Shown here one piece after another: positions 52,805-61,738 of a DNA stretch of 64,000 nt. The stretch lies in NCBI GenBank assembly GCA_012729455.1, contig JAAYDC010000029.1, positions 1-64,000 of the forward strand, in the 5' to 3' direction. The notes beneath the pieces are model-generated. The model did no database searches. It was given only the letters and a program-made list of their open reading frames with translations, and had not been told where the DNA came from. The DNA is from Chloroflexota bacterium (GTDB taxonomy: Bacteria; Chloroflexota; Anaerolineae; UBA1429). The position numbers and the translations under genes are program-made. Numbering within the stretch: the stretch's first letter is position 1; each line of letters begins with the position of its first letter.

Positions 52805-55489
52805 ATGCACGAACAATTCAGTAACAACTATGTGCGGCTGGAGATCGCCGACGACGGCACAGCTGCCAGCCTGACTGAACTGGCCACCGGGCGCGAGCTG
52901 CTGGCGCGGGCGGGGGTACCGATCGCGGTGCTTGAGCTGGGCGAGGAGTGCGTACCGGCCAGCTCGGCGCGACGTGAGGGCAATGTCCTGCGCCTGGGCT
53001 TTGGCGAAACAGGCATCGAGGCGAGCCTGGCGATCACCCCATGTGGCAGTTGGATGCTGTGGGCCCTGCAAGCGCTCACAGGTAGAGATGACGTCACGGC
53101 GATCACCTTCCTGCAGCTCGACTTGGCGCTTAACCTGGCCGGCAGTGACGTAATACGCGCAGCCGTGCTGACGCGCAACCTGCACACACACGTGGCGGCA
53201 CTGCCCAAGCCCACCAACGAGCTCAGAGCCCACGCCTATCAGCGCTTTGGGTTTGCCGGCGCCGAGGCGAGTGTGCTGATCACGCCAGTCGAGGCGATGC
53301 GCACCGCCATGCAAGCGGCAGTCAGCGCCAGCCCAGAGCTACCGCATTCGCCGTTGGGCGGGCCGTGGGCCTGGGATAAACCCGAGACGCGCGGATCATA
53401 CATATTCAACATTAAAGACCTCACCGTCGAAAGCGCGCCCGAATGGATCGCCCTGGCGCACAAGCTGGGCATCAACCAGATTGATTTTCATGGTGGGCTA
53501 TCCTTTCGCTTTGGCGACTGCATGCCCAACCCGCTCTATTATCCTGAGGGGCGTGCTAGTCTAAAGGCGGTCATCAACCAGCTGCACTCGGCGGACATCA
53601 AGGCGGGGTTGCACACCTATGCCTTTTTCATAGACAAAACCTGCCCTTGGGTGACGCCCGTGCCCGACCCGCGCCTGGCAGCCGCGCGCACCCTTACCTT
53701 GGCGCAGGGCATCGACGCCGAGGCGACCGAGATCACCGTCAACGAATCGACCGAGGGGATGCACGCCACCACCGGCTTTTTCGTGCGTAACTCGAACGTA
53801 TGCATGATCGGCGAGGAGCTAATTACCTTTACCGAAGCGAGCCAAAGCGCGCCGTGGGTAATCCGCGGCTGCGAGCGCGGGGCACTCGGCACGCAAGCCG
53901 CGCCACATGCCGCCGGCAGTACTCTCAGACACCTGAAGGAGTGTTTTGGCCTGCTGGTGCCCGACCCTGAGACTGACTTTCTGTCCGAGGTGGCCGCCAC
54001 TCAGGCGCAGTTTTATAACGAATGCGGCTTTGACATGATGTACCTGGACGCCCTGGACGGCGAGGATATCCTGGGCGGGGCTGAGAACGGCTGGCATTAC
54101 GGCAGCCAGTTCGTCTATGAGCTCTTTAAACACCTCAAGAAACCACCCATCATGGAGATGAGCACTTTCCACCACCATCTGTGGATGGTGCGCTCGCGCA
54201 TCGGTGCGTGGGATCACCCCAACCGCTCGCACAAGCGTTTTATTGACCTGCACGTTAGGGAAAATGCCGCCCACAGCCAGATCTATCTGCCCGGACATCT
54301 GGGCTGGTGGGCCGTCAAGACCTGGGGCGGGTCGCTGAATGAGCCCACCTTTAGCGACGACATCGAGTACCTGTGCGGCAAGGCGATCGGCACGGGAGTA
54401 GGCATCTCGGTGATGGGCATCGACCCGGTGACGATCCGCGAGGTGCCGGCCTACCAGCGCCTAGGGGCACTGATGGCTACTTATGAGGGCTTGCGCCACG
54501 CCAACTACTTTACGGAAGCCCAGCGCGCCGAACTAGCTGTGCCGGGCGCCGAGTTCACCTTGCGCGAGGCCAATGGCGTCCAGCGCCTGGTGCGGCGCCA
54601 CAGCCAGCGGCGCGTGCTGGATGCGAAAACGAGTTTTACCTTGGATAACCCCTTCGCCACACAGGTGCCCTCACTGCGGCTGGAGGGCTTGCTCGAGTGC
54701 GCGCCTGAAGATGACCCGCTTGCTGTGACGCTCTTTGACCTGTGCGATAGTTCACAGGTGAGCATGCGCGAGGCGGCCGAAGGCGTCACGCTCGACTATG
54801 ACGCCGGCGAGGGGCGCATCAGCGTTACCAACCACTCGGCGCCCGAAAATGGCGCCTGGGCGATGCTACACCGCGACCTTGGGTTGCTCGACCTTTCCAA
54901 ACAGTTGGGCTTGGGGCTGTGGGTCGAGGGGGATGGCTCGGGGGCGACTCTGAACATCCAGCTGCGCAGCCCGCAGCACCTGCCAGCCGGCATCGGAGAG
55001 CATTATGTCAAACTCAACTTTAGCGGCTGGCGCTACATCACCCTGATAGAGCCCGAAGGCGAGGCTTGGGAGGCCTTCCAGTGGCCTTACGGTTACCCTT
55101 ATATGATCCACCGCGAGAACGTGCATTACGATGCGGTGGCAAGCGTGAGTGTGTGGCTCAACGGCATCCCCCAGGACAAGCGCGTCAGCGTGGCCATCCG
55201 CGAGGTGCGGGCGCTGCCGTTGTTAGAGGGCGAGGTCGTCAACCCGGGGTTTGGCATCGGGCGTGAGAGCGTGACGCTGCCCGTGACGATCAAGACCGGC
55301 CAGTACCTAGAGTGCGGTCCCGACGGCGCGGGGGTGCTGTATGGTCTGCGCGGCGAAACGCTCGCCAAGGTGTGCGCCGAGAGCCCCCTGCCCACCCTAC
55401 CGCAGTGCAACGGCACGCCTGCCAGCCTGTGGTACGAGGGCACGGGAAGGGTGCGCCTGACTGTTTTTACCGAGGGCGAGGCAATATGA
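52805..55489 (+). CDS. Putative TIM-barrel glycoside hydrolase
   Basis: An 894-residue protein starting at ATG 52805 (AAAGGAG upstream). The N-terminal 180 residues are beta-sandwich. Next comes a TIM-barrel-like region with I-N-Q-I-D-F-H-G-G, I-K-A-G-L-H-T-Y-A-F-F and F-D-M-M-Y-L-D-A-L-D-G-E-D, a plausible catalytic Asp position. It resembles the clan GH-D/alpha-galactosidase architecture. An inserted beta-rich segment near residues 290-360 (T-L-T-L-A-Q-G-I) and a C-terminal sandwich domain follow. No signal peptide. It is divergent from the LacI gene and probably under its control. Family assignment is uncertain. Confidence 0.6.
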   Translation: MHEQFSNNYVRLEIADDGTAASLTELATGRELLARAGVPIAVLELGEECVPASSARREGNVLRLGFGETGIEASLAITPCGSWMLWALQALTGRDDVTAITFLQLDLALNLAGSDVIRAAVLTRNLHTHVAALPKPTNELRAHAYQRFGFAGAEASVLITPVEAMRTAMQAAVSASPELPHSPLGGPWAWDKPETRGSYIFNIKDLTVESAPEWIALAHKLGINQIDFHGGLSFRFGDCMPNPLYYPEGRASLKAVINQLHSADIKAGLHTYAFFIDKTCPWVTPVPDPRLAAARTLTLAQGIDAEATEITVNESTEGMHATTGFFVRNSNVCMIGEELITFTEASQSAPWVIRGCERGALGTQAAPHAAGSTLRHLKECFGLLVPDPETDFLSEVAATQAQFYNECGFDMMYLDALDGEDILGGAENGWHYGSQFVYELFKHLKKPPIMEMSTFHHHLWMVRSRIGAWDHPNRSHKRFIDLHVRENAAHSQIYLPGHLGWWAVKTWGGSLNEPTFSDDIEYLCGKAIGTGVGISVMGIDPVTIREVPAYQRLGALMATYEGLRHANYFTEAQRAELAVPGAEFTLREANGVQRLVRRHSQRRVLDAKTSFTLDNPFATQVPSLRLEGLLECAPEDDPLAVTLFDLCDSSQVSMREAAEGVTLDYDAGEGRISVTNHSAPENGAWAMLHRDLGLLDLSKQLGLGLWVEGDGSGATLNIQLRSPQHLPAGIGEHYVKLNFSGWRYITLIEPEGEAWEAFQWPYGYPYMIHRENVHYDAVASVSVWLNGIPQDKRVSVAIREVRALPLLEGEVVNPGFGIGRESVTLPVTIKTGQYLECGPDGAGVLYGLRGETLAKVCAESPLPTLPQCNGTPASLWYEGTGRVRLTVFTEGEAI

Positions 55490-55493
55490 TATC

Positions 55494-55522
55494 GGGGCGG
55501 GGTCAGAAACCCGCCCCTTCTT
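55494..55522 (+). terminator. Intrinsic terminator after putative glycosidase
   Basis: GGGGCGGG/CCCGCCCC stem with an 8-nt loop, then TTCTTTT on the plus strand. It is shared with the convergent rhamnosidase end only by position. Confidence 0.65.
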
Positions 55523-58303
55523 TTATGCGTTGCTGCTGCTCGGGTCGGCATGCGGCACCGGGTAGCTGAACTGGTAACGCCCCGAGCCCAGGTCGAGCGC
55601 CAGACCGCTATCGGTGTGGTGCACGGCGCCCTCGGCAGCGAACTCGTCCAGACGACGCTCGCCCACCCTTACCTCGCCCGCCTCGGACGAAAAGGGCAGG
55701 TGCACGGCGGCGCGCGTGTTGTGCGGGATAGTCACTTCCATGCGCATCTCGCCCTCCGCCAGCTCCCAACTGACGGCCACTTCGCCGTAAAGGGTATGGT
55801 AGCTGCCCTTTGCCCACGTCAGCCCGCCGCCGGGCTGCGGGCGGATGCTGAGCTGCTGACCGCTGGCGCCCACCAGCGCGATGCCAGCCACCGCCTCGAC
55901 CAGCCAGCGCACCACCGCGCCATAGGAATAGTGGTTTAGCGAGCCGTGCGGGTTGCCGGCCGCGTCGATGCCCTCCCACGATTCCCAGATGGTGGTGGCG
56001 CCCTTTTCCACCGCGTACAGCCAGGAGGGCATGCTGGTCTGCTGCAGGAGCTCATACGCCAGCGGCAGGTGACCGTTCTCGCTCAGGACGCTCAGCAAAA
56101 AGGGTGTGCTGAGAAAGCCGGTGCCCAGGTGCGTATCAGCCGCGCGGATCAGGCGCACCAGCTGCATCACCAGCTTGGGGCGCATCGCCGCTGGGCACAG
56201 GTTGAACGCCAGCGCACGCACATAGCTGGCCTGGGTATCGGGGTGCATGCGCCCGTTTTTATCGATAAAGCGCGCAGTATAGGCCTCGCGCACCTTGGCC
56301 GCCAGGACGCCGTACCTTCGGGCGTCGTCATCGTGCCCGAGAACCCTGGCTGCCTCGGCCAGCAGGCCGGCGCTGTAGGCCAGGTAAGCCGTTGCGACAG
56401 CCGGCTCGCCAAACAGCAGACGCTTGATGATCCCCAGCCCCACCTGCGGGCCCACCGATTTGCCAGCCTCGAGCCACTCGCCCCAGTGGTAACCAACCTC
56501 CCAGATGTATTTGGCGTGTTCGCGCTCGGCAGCGCTGAACCAGCGCAGCGGGTTGAGCCGCGAGTACCAGGGGATCTTTGCGGCGTTGGTGCGCATATAC
56601 TCGACCCACGCAACCATCGAGGGGTACTGCTCTGCGAGCAGGCGCGTATCGCCGTACAGGCGGTACAGCTCCCAGGGGATGATCACGGCGGCGTCACCCC
56701 AGCCGGCTGACCCTTCCAGCTGGTCGAACATCGAGCGCTTGCGTGCGCGGCGGTTGGGGTTGGGCACCAGGTTGGAGACCATGCCATCTGCGCGCTGCTC
56801 GAGCGCCAGGTCGCACAGCCATTTGCTGAAAAAGGCGGCCGTCTCCATCAGATATGAGCCGGTGCGCACGAAAATCTGGGCGTCGCCCGTCCAGCCGGCG
56901 CGCTCGCGGGTGGGGCAATCGGTGGGGATATCCAGAAAGTTGCCCTTCATGCTCCACAGGGTGTTGCGGTAAAGCTGGTTGAGAGCCTCGTTCGAGCAGC
57001 TGAACGAGCCGGCACTCGGCATGTCGGAATAGATGGCGTGCGCGGTGAAATCCTCGGCGCGCACAGCCGTCTGCCAGCCGCTGACGAGCACATAACGAAA
57101 ACCATGCACGGTAAAGCGCGGGGTGTGCACCTCACGGCCGTTGCCGCGGCAGATATAGCGCACCTCCTGCAGCAGTTTGGTCTTGCCAAAGCTGAGATGA
57201 TCGAGGGTAAAGTTGCCGTCGGCATCCAGGGCCTCGCCGTGGGTCAGCACCACCTCGGTGCCGGGCTGAGCATCCACCGCAAAGGTGACCACGCCGGCAA
57301 TGTTCTGGCCGAAATCGAGCACGGTATTGCCGTCGGGAGTGTGCAGCACGGTCGGCGTAAAGCACTCGTGAGCGCGCACCGGCACGCCCGGCGAGGCGGC
57401 CAGCGACCCGAGCGGCAGATCGAGCTCCTCGGCGGGCTGCCAGCCGTCATCCGAGGCTCCCGGCAGGTCCCAGCCATCCAGCTCGAGGCGCGCGTCATAG
57501 ATCTCGCCATCCTTGAGATCCGCCTTGAGGATCGGGCCGGTGCGCGCGCGCCATGATCGATCGCTGGCCACCAGCTCGGTCGAGCCATCCTCATACCACA
57601 GCGCCAGCTGCGCGAGCAGCCCCAGCTGGGTGCCGTAGACGTTGCGCGCGTTGGCCACTCCGGTTTGGCCGCGGTACCAGCCATCCCCCAGGATCACCCC
57701 CAGCAGGTTGGCGCCGCTAGTGAGCTGGCCCATCAGGTCATAGGTCTGCACCTGCAGCCTGAGATCGTAGGGGGTGCAGCCGGGGGTAAAGAGGTCGGGC
57801 GTAACGGATTGCCCGTTCAGGCTGAGCTCATAGAGGCCGTGCGCGGTGATATAGAGGCGCGCCATCACCAGGCCCTCGCGCACGGTGAACTCGCGGCGCA
57901 GATAGGGACAGGGTTTGAACCCCGCGGTCGAGTCGTCGCCGGCCAGGCCGATCCAGTGGGCGGCCCAATCCTCGGCATCCAGCAGGCCCATCTCGAACCA
58001 AGCCTCTTTGGACCAGAAACTGGGGCTCGAGTTGTGATCCCACACGCGCACGCGCCAGTAATAGCGTTCGGCAGAGATCAGGGCCGGCCCGCCGTAGGGT
58101 ATCTGGGCAGAACGCAGGCTGCCGACCTTGCCGGAATCCCACAGCAACTCGCCGGCAGGGCTGCGCACCTGCAGCTGATAGGCGCTCTGCAGCACGTCGC
58201 GGCCGTCGGTTTCGAGCTCCCACGAAAAGCGCGGAGCGCGGTCGTCGATGCCTAACGGATCGACCAGGTAGTTGCAGCGCAGATTGATCGGGTTTATGTC
58301 CAT
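55523..58303 (-). CDS. GH78 alpha-L-rhamnosidase
   Basis: A 926-residue enzyme beginning at ATG 58303 with GGAGGA upstream. Order of domains: fibronectin/beta-sandwich with P-R-F-S-W-E-L, an N-terminal rhamnosidase sandwich, a second sandwich domain, the (alpha/alpha)6 catalytic barrel and a C-terminal sandwich. The catalytic region contains D-C-P-T-R-E-R-A-G-W-T-G-D-A-Q, the family's most conserved segment with Asp and Glu. Near the end Y-S-Y-G-A-V-V-R-W-L-V-E-A-V-A-G-I is typical. It should hydrolyse terminal alpha-L-rhamnose from plant or bacterial glycans. No signal peptide, so it acts inside the cell. Confidence 0.93.
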   Translation of the reverse strand: MDINPINLRCNYLVDPLGIDDRAPRFSWELETDGRDVLQSAYQLQVRSPAGELLWDSGKVGSLRSAQIPYGGPALISAERYYWRVRVWDHNSSPSFWSKEAWFEMGLLDAEDWAAHWIGLAGDDSTAGFKPCPYLRREFTVREGLVMARLYITAHGLYELSLNGQSVTPDLFTPGCTPYDLRLQVQTYDLMGQLTSGANLLGVILGDGWYRGQTGVANARNVYGTQLGLLAQLALWYEDGSTELVASDRSWRARTGPILKADLKDGEIYDARLELDGWDLPGASDDGWQPAEELDLPLGSLAASPGVPVRAHECFTPTVLHTPDGNTVLDFGQNIAGVVTFAVDAQPGTEVVLTHGEALDADGNFTLDHLSFGKTKLLQEVRYICRGNGREVHTPRFTVHGFRYVLVSGWQTAVRAEDFTAHAIYSDMPSAGSFSCSNEALNQLYRNTLWSMKGNFLDIPTDCPTRERAGWTGDAQIFVRTGSYLMETAAFFSKWLCDLALEQRADGMVSNLVPNPNRRARKRSMFDQLEGSAGWGDAAVIIPWELYRLYGDTRLLAEQYPSMVAWVEYMRTNAAKIPWYSRLNPLRWFSAAEREHAKYIWEVGYHWGEWLEAGKSVGPQVGLGIIKRLLFGEPAVATAYLAYSAGLLAEAARVLGHDDDARRYGVLAAKVREAYTARFIDKNGRMHPDTQASYVRALAFNLCPAAMRPKLVMQLVRLIRAADTHLGTGFLSTPFLLSVLSENGHLPLAYELLQQTSMPSWLYAVEKGATTIWESWEGIDAAGNPHGSLNHYSYGAVVRWLVEAVAGIALVGASGQQLSIRPQPGGGLTWAKGSYHTLYGEVAVSWELAEGEMRMEVTIPHNTRAAVHLPFSSEAGEVRVGERRLDEFAAEGAVHHTDSGLALDLGSGRYQFSYPVPHADPSSSNA

Positions 58304-58412
58304 ATTATCCTCCGACACCGCCAGTATAGGCCAGCGGAGGCGCCCAGCGCAAAGTCCTTTACAAGGCGCTCAGGGTGTGTCACAATCGAGCGAGACCATC
58401 GAGGAGTTTGCC

Positions 58413-59270
58413 ATGCAAGCCAGCGATTTTACCTATTACGACCTCAGGGCGCGTTCCAGCTCGCCGGATATTAACCTGCTCTTTCCCGCCTGGCGCGGCG
58501 CCGAGGAGCGTGTGATGGTGCTCGCGCCGCACGATGACGACGCCCTGCTGGGAGCCGGCTATGCCATGCTGGCGACGCAGGCGAACGGCGCACAGGTGCA
58601 AGTGGCGATCTGCTGCGACGGCTCGGCCGGCTATTCGCGCGCCGAGCAGCGCGACGAGATCGTCTCGATCCGCCGGCGCGAATCGGTGGCAGCCCACGGG
58701 ACTCTGGGACTGGTGGATGGCGAGACGCTGCATTACCTGGGGTTCCCTGATTTTTCGCTGGTGGCCAACATCGGCTGGAAGCTGCCCTCAGGGGGCAAGG
58801 GCACGCTGCAGCCGGTGATCGAGCTGCTGCGCAAGCAGTGCATCACCAGGCTGATGGTGCCCAACGGCTACCGCGAACATTCGGACCACACCGCCGCCTG
58901 GGATATCGGGCGCTACGACGGCGTGCAGGCCGGCGACGCGGTGGCGGTGGATTGGGCGCCACCCACCAAAGTGGCATCCACGCTGCAGTATTCGGTGTGG
59001 GGCGACCTGACCCCCGAGGATGCCCTGGTGCACGGCGACGATGTACGCATCCGCGCCAACCGCGCCCTGCGCGCCCCCGCGGCGGCCGAGGAGCTGCTGG
59101 GGGAGGCGCTCGCCAAATGGGTCAGCCAGGGCACGATCATCGCCGACCTCCTGGCCAGCCGCCGCGAAAGGGCGGTGCGGGGCGGCATGCTCGAGGTCTA
59201 TCTGGCCTTTGAGGCGCGCCCCAAGCTCGAATACGGTCCCTATACCGCGCTGGTGGACGCGATCGGCTGA
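58413..59270 (+). CDS. PIG-L-family deacetylase
   Basis: A 285-residue zinc-dependent deacetylase-like protein. The signature A-P-H-D-D-D-A-L-L-G-A-G (family A-H-P-D-D-E) lies near residue 38 and the second motif H-S-D-H-T-A-A near residue 154. The family removes N-acetyl groups from amino sugars or related thiols. The ATG at 58413 (GAGGAG upstream) is chosen over in-frame starts inside the divergent promoter region. It is divergent from the rhamnosidase gene. Confidence 0.88.
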   Translation: MQASDFTYYDLRARSSSPDINLLFPAWRGAEERVMVLAPHDDDALLGAGYAMLATQANGAQVQVAICCDGSAGYSRAEQRDEIVSIRRRESVAAHGTLGLVDGETLHYLGFPDFSLVANIGWKLPSGGKGTLQPVIELLRKQCITRLMVPNGYREHSDHTAAWDIGRYDGVQAGDAVAVDWAPPTKVASTLQYSVWGDLTPEDALVHGDDVRIRANRALRAPAAAEELLGEALAKWVSQGTIIADLLASRRERAVRGGMLEVYLAFEARPKLEYGPYTALVDAIG

Positions 59271-59302
59271 TCTGACAGATTTTCGGCTGGGAGGAGGGCA
59301 CG

Positions 59303-59899
59303 ATGGGCTACTTGCCGGCTGGATTGCAGAAACTGGTGCAGCGCTACGAATCCTCGCGGCGGGATCTGGCAGCCGCCGATAACGGGGCGCTGCAGGTCGA
59401 GCGCGACTATGTGCAGCCCCTGCTGGAACTGCTGGGCTGGGACGTGCACGCTATCCAGCCGCGGGGGCACCATCCGGCGGTGGAAGAGCTGGCGCTGCAG
59501 GTCCCCAACCTGCGCGCGCTGGTGCTGCACGAGCACGCCTACAAATACTGGCGCCACCACATGCTGGGCATCTGCGCGCCGCCCCTCGAAGCGCACGCCC
59601 AAGCGTTGCTCGCGGTGCTCGATCATCCCCTCTCGCACGCGTCGTACCTGATCGAGACCCTCGCGCTGACCGATTTCGCCAGCATCCGCTTTTACGACAA
59701 CACCCCCTCAGAGCCGCACGCCCGCGCGCGCACGCGCCGCATGCTCTACAGCCTGCCGATGAGGCACTATGGCGCCTGGTGGGATGCCCTGCCCCCGCTG
59801 CAGACGCTTTTCATCAAGCGGCGCTCCTTTGGACTGTATGCCGAAAAGCTGCGCATCTGGAGCGGATTGCCGGTGCGCGAAGACGAGGGCGAGCTCTAG
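59303..59899 (+). CDS. Hypothetical protein
   Basis: A 198-residue soluble protein with no recognised domain. Residues 25-50 (A-L-Q-V-E-R-D-Y-V-Q-P-L-L-E-L-L-G-W-D-V) resemble the helical lead-in found at the N-terminus of some restriction or methylase proteins, but no catalytic motif follows. A His-rich patch (L-H-E-H-A-Y-K-Y-W-R-H-H) is visible. AGGAGGG lies before the ATG. It follows the deacetylase by 32 bases and overlaps the convergent HAD gene by four bases. Confidence 0.65.
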   Translation: MGYLPAGLQKLVQRYESSRRDLAAADNGALQVERDYVQPLLELLGWDVHAIQPRGHHPAVEELALQVPNLRALVLHEHAYKYWRHHMLGICAPPLEAHAQALLAVLDHPLSHASYLIETLALTDFASIRFYDNTPSEPHARARTRRMLYSLPMRHYGAWWDALPPLQTLFIKRRSFGLYAEKLRIWSGLPVREDEGEL

Positions 59900-60519
59900 A
59901 GGGCGATCAGCGCGAGTAGCTCGGCATAGTCGTCGGCAAGATACTCGGGCGCGGCGCCCAGCGGGTCGCGGCCATACAGAAAACTCACCAGCCCGGCGGC
60001 GCGTGCTCCCAGAACGTCGACGGCGCGGTCGCCCACGGCCATGGTTTCGCACGGGTCGAGCTGGTAACGCGCCAGCGCCGCCAGATAGGCGGCCGGGTCG
60101 TGCTTGCGCGGGTAGCCATCGTCGCCGGCGATGATACCCGAGAAATACCCCGTCAGGCGGTGCGCCGCGAGCAAGGCGGTTGTCGAGGCGCGCTCACGAT
60201 GCGTGACGATCACGTTGCACCCGCCGCGCGCACACACCGCCGCAAGCACCTCACGCGCGAACGGCATGACCGGCTGCACAGCCGGATCGACGGCGGCGTA
60301 CGCCTTTTGGCAGGCCTCGGACATGCGCGCCTTGTCTGCGCCGGCGCAGCGCGCCAGCTCGGTGATGCACGTGGTGAGCGACACTTTGGCGAGGGCGTAC
60401 ACCTCATCGGTAATCATACGGTAGCCCAGCTCAGCGGCAGCCTCCTGATAGGCGCCGGCGATGGCGGGGTACGAGTCGATCAGGGTGCCGTCGAGATCCC
60501 ACAGGAGGTGTCTGATCAC
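59896..60519 (-). CDS. HAD-superfamily phosphatase (phosphoglycolate phosphatase-like)
   Basis: A 207-residue HAD hydrolase. Motif I reads W-D-L-D-G-T-L-I-D, motif II is V-T-H-R-E-R-A, the Lys motif is near Y-P-R-K-H-D-P and motif IV is A-V-G-D-R-A-V-D. The cap is helical as in the Gph/phosphoglucomutase class. It likely dephosphorylates a small phosphosugar. GTG 60519 is favoured over an in-frame GTG nine codons earlier because translation then begins just before the first strand. Confidence 0.88.
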   Translation of the reverse strand: MIRHLLWDLDGTLIDSYPAIAGAYQEAAAELGYRMITDEVYALAKVSLTTCITELARCAGADKARMSEACQKAYAAVDPAVQPVMPFAREVLAAVCARGGCNVIVTHRERASTTALLAAHRLTGYFSGIIAGDDGYPRKHDPAAYLAALARYQLDPCETMAVGDRAVDVLGARAAGLVSFLYGRDPLGAAPEYLADDYAELLALIAL

Positions 60520-60776
60520 GCCGGCACCCCCTCGCCGCGGCGGCACGCGGCGGCCGTGCAGCTGCTGGGAACGCTCGCCTTGTCACCAGCAACCCAGCTG
60601 GCGGCGACAACAATTAGGGCGCGGTGTGATACAGGCACGACGACTCCTAGTGTTTTTCATATATAGTCAGCAGAGACGCAGAGATCGGCAGGGGTGGTGA
60701 CAGGATAAGGCTCTTACGGGTGTGCAAAAACGAGTTAGGTCTTGACAATGCCATACACCCTTGTTATAATGCTAGC
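60520..60776. promoter_or_regulatory. Intergenic stretch with consensus sigma70 promoter
   Basis: TTGACA at 60742-60747, a 17-base spacer and TATAAT at 60765-60770 on the plus strand: the strongest match to consensus in the window. It directs transcription into the candidate small RNA, with a start near 60777. The rest of the stretch is transitional in base composition and has no gene I can support. Confidence 0.8.
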
Positions 60777-60867
60777 GTAATAACAATGTGCCTTGAGTTA
60801 CCGAATTCTGTACCCGTGGTACAGTGCAGCCGTGAGGCTGGGTAGGGCTCAAGGCATGTTGGTTTTT
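60777..60867 (+). ncRNA. Candidate structured small RNA
   Basis: Downstream of the perfect promoter the transcript can fold with a 9-bp closing stem TGCCTTGAG/CTCAAGGCA (60789-60797 with 60848-60856), then TACC/GGTA (60799-60802 with 60841-60844). Two internal hairpins are TGTACC-CGT-GGTACA (60809-60823) and CAGCC-GTGA-GGCTG (60827-60840). Five Ts at 60863-60867 follow the closing stem. There is no ORF. Its 3' end overlaps the end of the convergent DUF3800 gene. I cannot match it to a known RNA family. Confidence 0.6.
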
Positions 60868-61571
60868 GGGCGCCATTTCCAGATATTGAACAGCGCGTCG
60901 CGTTTATTCTCTATCTCTGATAGTGAAGATACCCCCAGTCGAGATTGAAGATAATTACAGAACTCGACTTTGGCCTCTCCGCTTATATCTTCGCAGTAAC
61001 AAGCACGCACCGCTCCGATAAGCACATCTGATAACTGCATTATATCAGACATTCTTGAGTTTATTTCTTGCACATGAACCAGAGGACTAACTCCGATATG
61101 CTTGGTACAGTCCATATTCGCATAGCATTGCAATGTATGAAGTCTATTAGGAACTCGATTATTGCGCTGGTCCGCCCATAGGTAATAACGGTATTCGCCA
61201 GACATTCGATATCTGATCAGTAGCCGATAGAATTTGTAAAACCCAAGTTCGTGGTCGTTGTGATGATAGGTATGCCAATCGACCTTCTGCTTTTCCACGA
61301 CGATGCAGTAAAATCGCACTCTATTCCAGCAATTGAAATAGAGATCGAGCAAGTCCTTGTATTGATTGAAGTATCCTTTAGAAATTTTAGCCCACTTGAT
61401 TTCACGAGTAAGCTCATACTTCGTTCGGAATGCCGTGAGCTGCCTAAGTATAATAGGGTGATAGAGGCGTTTGACCCACAAGCCACCAATGACCAGATAC
61501 CTTCCAGAGTCAGTTCCAGACTCGTCGCAATATATGTCGATAATATCGTCTCGATTAATAGCAGTAGTCAC
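60849..61571 (-). CDS. DUF3800-domain protein
   Basis: A 240-residue protein. It begins with I-I-D-I-Y-C-D-E-S-G-T-D-S-G and Y-L-V-I-G-G-L-W, the DUF3800 signature with its acidic RNase-H-like residues. Later E-I-K-W-A-K-I-S-K and a terminal Q-L-S-D-V-L-I-G-A-V segment are typical. The family often occurs in mobile or defence-related contexts and is thought to be nuclease-like. The start is a GTG at 61571 without a strong ribosome-binding site. Base composition is strongly AT-biased relative to the window, which suggests horizontal acquisition. Confidence 0.88.
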   Translation of the reverse strand: MTTAINRDDIIDIYCDESGTDSGRYLVIGGLWVKRLYHPIILRQLTAFRTKYELTREIKWAKISKGYFNQYKDLLDLYFNCWNRVRFYCIVVEKQKVDWHTYHHNDHELGFYKFYRLLIRYRMSGEYRYYLWADQRNNRVPNRLHTLQCYANMDCTKHIGVSPLVHVQEINSRMSDIMQLSDVLIGAVRACYCEDISGEAKVEFCNYLQSRLGVSSLSEIENKRDALFNIWKWRPKTNMP

Positions 61572-61738
61572 ACAGCCGTCCTACTCAGCATCTGGCAAAT
61601 GCAACCCGCCAACCCTGTAGATGCGAGCAACCTCGTTAGTATACTCCTTGAACGCCTTTTCGCCCTAAGCTACAACGTTACAAGATGGATCATACCGCCT
61701 TTTCATTGTGCCTTTCAACCCCCTGATACCTCTTAATC

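Noticed and set aside
61251-61736. 161-codon plus-strand frame opposite DUF3800
   Set aside because: The minus strand carries a recognisable domain; the plus frame has none and no ribosome-binding site.
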